The translations under genes and the position numbers were made by a program. Of a DNA stretch of 64,000 nt, positions 25,335-64,000 are shown in pieces. Origin of the DNA: Lineus longissimus (Eukaryota; Nemertea; Pilidiophora; Heteronemertea; Lineidae); contig NC_088322.1 of NCBI RefSeq assembly GCF_910592395.1, positions 16,115,431-16,179,430 on the forward strand, written 5' to 3'. The notes below the pieces were generated by a model that saw only the letters and a program-made list of their open reading frames with translations, was not told the origin of the DNA and made no database searches. Position 1 is the stretch's first letter. The number at the start of each line of letters is the position of its first letter.

Positions 25335-26756
25335 CGATCCGGAAGGCAAAAGGCAAATTCAGGACTTCTTATTTTTGTAGTCTGTGAAAATATAACAGAA
25401 TGACCAAATGGGCCGACATATACATCGGCTCAGAGCTGAAATAGCACGCAAAACGGTACCCAATGTGAAGTACGTTGTAAATGTAACCAGCTTTCACTGT
25501 CATTGACACAGCAGACTCATTAGCAAGGACATCATGTCAGTTCTCAGGTGTCATCATGAGAGACATTGTTCTTGGCCAGTACACACTGCTACTGGAGCTT
25601 GGCCTGCAGGAAGAGGGAAATGAGGTTAGGGTGGAGACATGCCACTGGAGCTTGGCCAGCAAGAAGAGAAGAGGGAAATGATGCCAGTGATCCTCCGTAC
25701 ATTCTGTCAGACGGACCTTTTCCTGTTGAAGGTCCATTCTATCAGCTCCATGATGATAATGAGATGCACAGAATAGGAGAGGACAACAGGCTCTACTTCC
25801 AATGTAGGAGAGTTGGGGCCCTGGGGATCAATCGGCACCTTCTCACTGCACAAGTTTCAACAAATGAACTCGAGTAAAAATTCATTAATCTGACCTTATT
25901 TATTCTGATGACTGTCAACTCTGAAGAAATACAAGTCCTAAAGTACAGCAACGGATTTGCATACTTGAAGCTACAGGTCAAACCGACTTGCAGTCTTTGA
26001 CATCACATTACACTGATTTCAAATGCACTTTAGCAATACGTATCTCGATGCTCCACAGATACTGCCATCCAACAAGCTGCAAGCTTTGGTCTCAACCGGT
26101 CTTGAAACTCACTTCAAAGTTATCGTTGACTATTCCTGAGTTTGGCTACCTTCCAGTCACGAACAGCTAACAACTTTGATGTCATGATACACGTAGAACT
26201 TTGTAAAAACACACAGTGACTAACAATCTACTTTACAAATGAGTTGGAGCATTGACTAGTTACTTCCTGGTACTCCAGAATGGTTGCGAGGCTGATGGCT
26301 CAAGGCTTCTCGCATGTTCTAGGATATCTGGAGACAAATCAATACACAATTACACGCTGCAGAGTGAGTTTCTAATCACTACAATGCTATCACTCATGGT
26401 GTCCTAATTCAGAGAAATGGTTTGAATAAGATCCCACCTCAGTTCTTCGAAAGATCCTGTCGGATCAAATGGAGGACGAAGAATGGGTCTATTTCTCAAA
26501 GCCTGTCTATTCTAGGAAATAAATGCTGAGGACGTTACATCAACCGAGTTGACCCCCTCTGTGGACACAGTATTACAATCACAAGCTACACTTGTATCAC
26601 TATACAACAGCAGTGTTTCAAGAAATGCACACAACTACATAACATTGTACATTTCATACCTGACAATAAATAATGAAAATTTACACCATGTGTTACATGA
26701 CCAAGATCTTCTCGTTAACGTGTCATTACATTTTACCCATCCTAATTGCTACTCTA
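25335..26756. other. Intergenic; no gene seen
   Basis: No coding exon or repeat that I can support between the orphan promoter and the NSF poly(A) signal. Confidence 0.5.
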
Positions 26757-26762
26757 TTTATT
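26757..26762 (-). terminator. Probable NSF poly(A) signal
   Basis: TTTATT on the + strand, AATAAA on the - strand. It is the first canonical signal I see after the NSF stop codon and would give a 3'UTR of roughly 970-1000 bases. Confidence 0.6.
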
Positions 26763-27729
26763 TATATTTTTACACATCTACATATACATGTACACATAAA
26801 GTAATAAAATAATACATTGTAAACTTGGTGCAAGAATGTATGATGTTTGAAGGCTGACGTTGTCTTTACCTGTGCTGGTTATGTCAACCTTCATTTCAAG
26901 GTGAATTCACCACAGAATGTCAATGTGAACACAGTCAAGACAAAGTGTGGTCTGCAAAACACATCCACGCTGCATTTATAGATGTTTATAGAAGAGAAAG
27001 CCACTTGATGTCAAGCTAGAGCACAGATTTGGGTCAAGACATGATGTAATTCAATAGGGAACAGAGACGAGTCATCAGCACGGCTTTTTAAAGTGTGAAT
27101 TGTGATAAAGACCGCTTACCACAAACGTGCACGACACGAGAAGTCTCACCCTTAAACCCGATTCTCCATTGAAAGTCTGGAGGTGTCCATTCTCATCTGA
27201 AAGGAGTGTTCATCAGAAATCACTTGAAACGTGGACGAGTGTGATGCTCATATTTCACTTCACCTAACCAGACGACACAAACCGTCACATGCGATCATTT
27301 AGAATTCAGTTGGGAATGTATCAGATGAATAACTCTGTTGATATTAGCACATTTTAACACATTAAACCACAGGTAAATGTGCCCAGCCTTGATACTTGAC
27401 TAAACGAACTGATACCGAAATTGAGGTATTGGTTGTCTCACCAAACACCATAAAGATGGCGCTGCAGCCATGACCGAGATGCCACGTCAGGGAGCAGGTG
27501 ATACCACGACTCCATCCAAGCGGTCTTTCATGAGACGACCAATTACAACAGCTCACAGTTTCTATCATAAAACACATCTGTCTTTTTCAAAATAATGTCT
27601 GAACCCAAGCAGTTATAATTACAACATCACAACAGGGTCTGATGCACTTTTCGTTGAAAACAATGCTATGCTGCAACAAGAGTGTCAGGGCATCCCAGCT
27701 TGCCACATCTACCAGTGGATGATGTTTCA

Positions 27730-37904
<10,175 letters not shown>

Positions 37905-38347
37905 GGCGTCTTCGGTTATTTTCTCCGATCGATCGAGAAAAAAGCAAAAGATAAATCAATCAGACCTCCTTCTCATAGACACACTCCTCTCAGCTTCATC
38001 TTCCCAAAATTTGTATATCAGTTCCTTAACTTCGCGCTAGATGGCGACCGCAAAGCCGGGCTGGAAATGTTCATACCGGCACGCGACAGCAACGGTATCC
38101 GGTCGTTACGCTCCCGGACCTTTTCGCCCCCAGTCGTTCCACGCCAAATCGAAATCGTATCGCTCCAAATCGAAGTCCTTTCACACTCGCAACGGAAGTG
38201 ATGATTATCTTCTTCAGAACTGACTTTTGCCAAAGTGACAGCCATTTCGAATAGGCTGGTTATGAATTGGGGGAGGGGGGGGGGGATCCTGCATATTGGA
38301 AGTACTTGTATGTGTCAAATTGACCGACGAATTATGTCTGAATTATG
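37905..38347. other. NSF upstream/5'UTR region
   Basis: This lies upstream of the NSF start codon (37902-37904, CCATGG context). It is CG-richer than its flanks and includes GATGGCGACC near 38040. No TATA box is obvious. The short open frames on both strands (for example + 38041-38223) have no family resemblance. Confidence 0.4.
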
Positions 38348-38999
38348 CCTGACGTCATCAGAAACGCGCGTGTTGTTAGTCAGTAAACAAGATCAGCGAT
38401 GCACATCGACAATTGATGCGAATCTCGGACCCAAACAATTATGCACTTTTTGTTTTTATTGCTTTTTTTCATTTACTTAATTATTTTAATAATAAATTAA
38501 ATGCACACAATGGTGCGAACCTACCTGTAAAAAAACTCGCTGTCGGGACTACTAGTTATTGTCCTCTGTCCTCACTAAGAGGTGGCAGCATAGACAATTG
38601 ACCTGCAACACACCTGCTACGTAAGTGGGGTTAACACCATGGATGTAATGCCGAGAGAATTTGCATAGCATATAACGGACTCGATAGGTAGTATATTAAT
38701 AAGATATAAACCACAGATTAAACCAGGTTCATGCTTGCTTTGACTTGATGAATGACGGATTTGAGGGAGCTGGTTCAGGGGTACCAGCTGTAAATCGTCC
38801 CGGCGATATTTTTAACTTTTAGTTTTTAGTTCCATTTTCTTAGCTCAGATGGCAGCACCAGAGAAGATGAGTGTCGTACGGATATATCAGCTTGGAGGAC
38901 GTACCGGCGGCGAGTTTTTTTTACAGGTAGGTTCGTACCATTGTGTATCGCTGATCTACTGACTAACAACACGTGCGTTTCTTACTTGATGACGTCAGG
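38348..38999. mobile_element. Palindromic repeat element with a nested 95-bp insertion
   Basis: The left arm (38348-38405 plus 38501-38541) and right arm (38911-38999) are inverted copies sharing CCTGACGTCATCA, TGTTGTTAGTCAGTA, GATCAGCGAT and ACCTACCTGTAAAAAAA. The left arm is split by an AT-rich insert of about 95 bases flanked by the 7-bp direct repeat ATGCACA (38399-38405 and 38501-38507); removing it restores the match to the right arm. The spacer between arms has no coding sequence. A third partial copy lies at 39031-39071. Confidence 0.75.
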
Positions 39000-39030
39000 T
39001 GAATTTACTGAGCTCCGATTGGCTGTCAAT

Positions 39031-39071
39031 GTACACAATGGTACGAACATACCTGTAAAAAAACAACTCGC
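39031..39071. repeat. Third partial copy of the palindrome arm
   Basis: ACACAATGGTACGAACATAC and the following CTGTAAAAAAACAACTCGC repeat the inner end of the arms of the adjacent element, in the left-arm orientation, 30 bases outside its right end. Confidence 0.8.
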
Positions 39072-39610
39072 GAACGGTCCCCTGTTCAAACCCAATCTCA
39101 CTGCTGAAGCCGCTTATCTAACTCCAATATCATTGTTTTTACACGTTTTGCAATTCCTCTCCATCCCCACACTACTAGGCCCTGTATTCAAACTAGTCCC
39201 CACCCCTTCGGGCTCAAACAGCTTGCAAACCATTTCCAATCTGGACCTCATTTCTGAGGACTCATCACTGGACGATAATCGATATGCCCATGGGGCAGAG
39301 ACACCGAGGCCCTGGTGTGGTATTTGGTCATTCTGTTAGTTCTCTCTGACTTGCAGTATCCTACGGAGTGTCTCATCCGATAAGAATCTGCCGTCACAAG
39401 TTCATTACCACACTTCCTCTATAGTGACCGATACTGGACATCGCAATATGTACACTATGCTACAATGTGTATGTACATTGACTGAGATGCAGCAGTATCG
39501 CCCTCTATACAGGAACAGCATAACTAAGCATTTGTGACAGCTGTCAGAAATTCCAATCCTTGGAATCTTCCTATACTAATGAAGTAACACAGTATGTAAA
39601 TGTAATATTG

Positions 39611-39616
39611 TTTATT
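39611..39616 (-). terminator. Possible ICA1 poly(A) signal
   Basis: First canonical AATAAA (- strand) after the ICA1 stop codon at 42368-42370; it would give a 3'UTR of about 2.75 kb. A variant ATTAAA lies much nearer, around 42334-42339, and could serve a short form. Confidence 0.4.
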
Positions 39617-40247
39617 TCTAAATGCCAACACAAACAGCCTCCTCCCTTTACCCAGACATCTCACATGACTTTGTTTATATACATGAGACAGAGCAACTGC
39701 TGATGGTTCAAGATAAACAGAGAGAAACTTCTTCCCAGGCTCCCTGCAAATTGTGTGTCTTTGCTCTCTCTCAAAAGCAGGAATTAGCAAAATGATTAGG
39801 CTTCAAATTGACATGATTCAATGAGAAACTCGGCTTAGTCTTTCTGTATTCTTTTAGATTTCTTGGGAATGTCCGCCTCTTTTTTCAAGTCCTGGACACC
39901 AAAAAAGCAGGGAACGGTAGAAATGTACAGACATGACATGACAGTCCTGGACAGGCACATTAATATCTTTGGTGGTTCAATTTGATTCTGGAATGATTTA
40001 GTTTGGAGCCAATGGAGGTGGTGGTGAAGGGGGGGGGGGGTTAAATATGTTCTGCTAATCACCTGGGCTGGAGGTTTGAGAGCAAAGACGACATGGAATG
40101 CATTCTGCCACTTGGAATCTTAACAACAACTTTCTAATAAATACAAATGTAGACATAATACTTAACAATGTACAATTACAACAGATGTTTGGTCACTGGT
40201 GTACAGTCTACCACCGAATGGAGGATCATTTAGCCTACAAGGTGACA

Positions 40248-40379
40248 TCATGTCCCAGTCAATGACACAGTCCTCAAGCAGAATACCTGGCACTCCTGAC
40301 CTAACTAGCCAATCATGTCCCAGTCAATGACACATTCCTCAAGCAGAATACCTGGCCCTCCTGACCTAACTAGCCAATC
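40248..40379. repeat. 65-bp direct repeat, 2 copies
   Basis: TCATGTCCCAGTCAATGACA starts at about 40248 and 40313, and the similarity runs on to CTGACCTAACTAGCCAATC with two or three differences. Confidence 0.9.
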
Positions 40380-42350
40380 GAAAGCCCTCTAATCTATCAT
40401 GGCTCTCTTGACCAATCAGAAGCCCTCTAATCTATCATGGTGATGATCTCTTCACCATACCAGCTTGGTAGAAGCATTTTGATTGGCCAATACAGGGCTT
40501 GGTGAAAAGAATGAAAACCAGCCATTGCTTTTATCTTAGTTATGTACAGAAATGCCAGGTGTAAATGAACCTGAGGTTTCACTGGTCTTTAATCATTTAA
40601 CCCATTAACAGGGAGACCTGGAGACTGCTGTTTGAGGAATGTGCAAAATCAGACTTTTTAAATCTTTTAAACAGATGCAAATGAAGGGCACATTTAGCAC
40701 TAAACAGGCCTTTTCTCTTATATGATTTCTGCTACGTTGTCACCAAAATGCATCAGCGCTTGGCTGAAGACTTTAGCATATTTACATGGAGCTATTTCCA
40801 ATAAGATTAACAGGTGGAGCCAAGTTTGTCTAGTCACTGACTACCGAGATAAGCAGACCAAGTTCTCTTACTGAGTGAACCAGACACATGTGCCTATATT
40901 CCTGAAGGTTATGTAACAATGTTACATCAAGCAGTAGAATTAATGGAATGGGTCGTCAAATCTATTTCAGAATCCTGTAAAACATTTTGGAATCACTGGG
41001 GACTACATTTTACAAGACAGACAGATATGATATATTAAAAAAGACTTCAATAAATACAATTTTTTCTTCTGCGAACACAATATTACAGCACAATTTCTAG
41101 AACAGATGATCATGTGAACACCACAAGATGATTTCATTGCAATTCTCTTGCTTCAAAATGGTCATTTGTCAGTGAGCCTTATGAAGCTTGGAGTCCTATT
41201 GCTCCGGCCCTGCTGGCTGCAATGAGCCATTCATGTACAGCATTGAGTGGTCTTGAAGCTCCATGACCATCGGGTTACAAAGACAGCCTGGGTATCCAGA
41301 TGATCTTATTGATTGACTAGAATGAGGCCAGTTTGGAATTTTACTTTAAAGCAACTTTCAATACAAAACCAGTGCATCTGCAAATTTTACTTACACCAAG
41401 ATTTTATCTCATGAAAATATAGATGAGGACTAACAAGCAGGAAGTTTGAATGTTATTGGTCTTATGTCTAGCCCCCATACTATAATGAGAGAGCTTAACT
41501 TTGGCCAATAAAGTTCACACTTGCCAGCACTTTGTCCTTCTATATTCTTGCTGACAGGCACGTCCTCTAAACACACCTCATCTCTAGCTTACATCACATG
41601 CACATATCCCATTGGCAGCTCACCTCTCGTACAAGGAAGCTGCGAATAAATAACTTATTTTATCAATTTATCCTAAATAAAATCATCACAAGAAGACTTT
41701 GGCAGTAATGCTTAAAGGAAGGTCCTGTGAAAATGACAATGGCTGTCAGAAATTCATAGTTACATCACTCCTTGTTAGAGGGCGATAGTGATGTTAAAGC
41801 ACACTGTACGGGCAAGATGGATACCAGTCTTCCACTCTTTGCAGTAATAAGTGTCTGACAGCCATCAATAGGTTTTCCTCAGATAGCCCTCTAAAACTTG
41901 TTCCAACCCCTGCTACCCCCACAAAAGGTATTGGTAGTTCCTCAACAAAATAAAGATAAAATATTTATAATTTTGGTACTCCCTCAGAGAAAGCTACCAC
42001 TTCTCCCAGAGAGAGGGCAGCAGGGGCTAGAACTATTTCGCCCTCCTAAATGTAGAAACAGAATTATATCTGAAAAAGTCGGACTTCAGTAAGAAGCCAA
42101 GTGGGTCACATTGATGTTAGCCACATGGCCAATAGGTGTCTTTCCTCTCTCACATTACATCAAGTAGGCCCACTATTCCAGCATGTACTGCTGATCCGGA
42201 CTTGAAACCAGATCCAGCAGCCTCACTGTCAGTCACGTGGAGAGCCACTCCTGGCTCCTGCAAACAATCCTGGTTTAACACCACATAAATATCCATCGAA
42301 CGTCTTTGAAATGTCATAGCCACATCTTCATGATTTAATCACAGTTTCCA

Positions 42351-42363
42351 TGACCTTTGACCT
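42351..42363. promoter_or_regulatory. Perfect DR1 nuclear-receptor motif
   Basis: TGACCTTTGACCT is two AGGTCA half-sites spaced by one base on the - strand, the type bound by HNF4, RXR and COUP-TF receptors. It sits five bases past the ICA1 stop codon. Occupancy is unknown, and chance occurrence is quite possible in 64 kb. Confidence 0.35.
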
Positions 42364-42367
42364 TGCC

Positions 42368-63152
<20,785 letters not shown>

Positions 63153-63192
63153 CTTTAGAAGGAACAAAACAACAAAACATAAACAACAAAAG

Positions 63193-63966
63193 GACAACAA
63201 CCGAGGGGTGATACAGGATGTCCGCGATGGACATCGATGGCTCTCTACAGGACAACAACCGAGGGGTGATACAGGATGTCTGCGATGGACATCGACGGCA
63301 CTCTAGAGGACAACAACCGAGGGGTGATACAGGATGTCTGCGATGGACATCGATGGCACTCTAGAGGACAACAACCGAGGGGTGATACAGGATGTCTGCG
63401 ATGGACATCGATGGCACTCTACAGGGCAACAACCGAGGGGTGATACAGGATGTCTGCGATGGACATCGATGGCACTCTACAGGGCAACAACCGAGGGGTG
63501 ATACAGGATGTCTGCGATGGACATTGATGGCACTCTACAGGACAACAACCGAGGGGTGATACAGGATGTCTGCGATGGACATCGATGGCACTCTAGAGGA
63601 CAACAACCGAGGGGTGATACAGGATGTCTGCGATGGACATCGATGGCACTCTACAGGGCAACAACCGAGGGGTGATACAGGATGTCTGCGATGGACATCG
63701 ATGGCACTCTAGAGGACAACAACCGAGGGGTGATACAGGATGTCTGCGATGGACATCGATGGCACTCTACAGGGCAACAACCGAGGGGTGATACAGGATG
63801 TCTGCGATGGACATCGACGGCACTCTAGAGGACAACAACCGAGGGGTGATACAGGATGTCTGCGATGGACATCGATGGCACTCTACAGGGCAACAACCGA
63901 GGGGTGATACAGGATGTCTGCGATGGACATCGATGGCACTCTACAGGACAACAACCAAGGGGTGAT
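63193..63966. repeat. 58-bp minisatellite, 13 full copies plus a partial one
   Basis: GACAACAACCGAGGGGTGAT (or GGCAACAACC) recurs every 58 bases from 63193 to 63947. Copies differ at few sites, notably CTAGAGG against CTACAGG and CATCGATGG against CATCGACGG. It lies in the ICA1 intron just upstream (gene sense) of exon 63078-63152. Confidence 0.97.
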
Positions 63967-64000
63967 ACAAGTTTATGGAGTAATTTACAAGCAACTGTCC
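63967..64000. other. Window edge; ICA1 continues beyond
   Basis: The ICA1 AH/BAR-domain exons and promoter are not in this window. Confidence 0.7.

Larger units (their letters stand above)
39617..42367. other. Probable ICA1 3'UTR, non-coding
   Basis: No exon seen. It contains a 65-bp direct repeat (40248-40379) and a perfect DR1 motif (42351-42363), listed separately. Confidence 0.4.

Noticed and set aside
25566-25877. 103-codon frame downstream of the orphan promoter
   Set aside because: Composition looks random, with internal repeats (ACTGGAGCTTGGCC), no family match and no splice link to the promoter.
38041-38223. Short + strand frame starting GATGGCGACC, divergent from NSF
   Set aside because: Basic, serine-rich low-complexity product of 60 codons, no splice partner and no family match; it lies in the NSF upstream region.
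63193-63966. Regularly spaced repeats that might suggest a CRISPR array
   Set aside because: Units are contiguous 58-bp copies with no unique spacers, in an animal intron.

Overview
This is a eukaryotic (metazoan) genomic window: small exons with GT/AG introns, long introns full of minisatellites, canonical poly(A) signals, and animal-only gene families (thyroid hormone receptor, ICA1, TRIM-NHL). The thyroid receptor DNA-binding domain has the compact second-finger spacing I associate with protostome receptors rather than the vertebrate form. I therefore infer a lophotrochozoan (mollusc, annelid, brachiopod, nemertean or similar). The species cannot be fixed from sequence alone.

Layout: (1) 1-9691: no recognisable coding exon; probably upstream or intronic sequence of the receptor gene. 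(2) 9692-14770, + strand: a thyroid hormone receptor in six exons, from just before the DNA-binding domain to the stop codon; the A/B-domain exon(s) were not found. (3) 19425-22770, - strand: an unrecognised seven-exon gene for a 367-residue coiled-coil protein. It converges on the receptor gene and starts inside a TISU/YY1-type element. (4) 22771-27729: intergenic, with an isolated promoter-like cluster near 25.07-25.25 kb and the NSF 3'UTR. (5) 27730-37904, - strand: a complete NSF ATPase gene. I could place 19 coding exons, which sum to 2232 nt (743 aa) with all phases agreeing. Its introns hold several minisatellites, a half-exon duplication and a MITE. (6) 37905-42367: NSF upstream region, a palindromic repeat element, and the probable long ICA1 3'UTR. 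(7) 42368-63152, - strand: the C-terminal nine coding exons of ICA1 (ICA69); the BAR/AH-domain exons lie beyond the window. A roughly 15.3 kb intron of this gene contains, on the opposite strand, an intronless TRIM-NHL gene (57105-59123). Directly downstream is a second, domain-less coiled-coil copy in the same reading frame. (8) 63193-63966: a 58-bp minisatellite.

The genes do not form an operon or pathway. NSF (SNARE disassembly) and ICA1 (Rab2/PICK1-linked BAR protein of secretory granules) both act in membrane traffic and are adjacent in the same orientation; a functional link from that is only inference. I did not find a clear new molecular system. The best leads are the TRIM-NHL gene whose frame stays open for about 199 codons after one TGA, the duplicated NSF half-exon, a decayed exon near 53 kb, the orphan promoter at 25.2 kb and the two inverted-repeat elements around the NSF 5' end.
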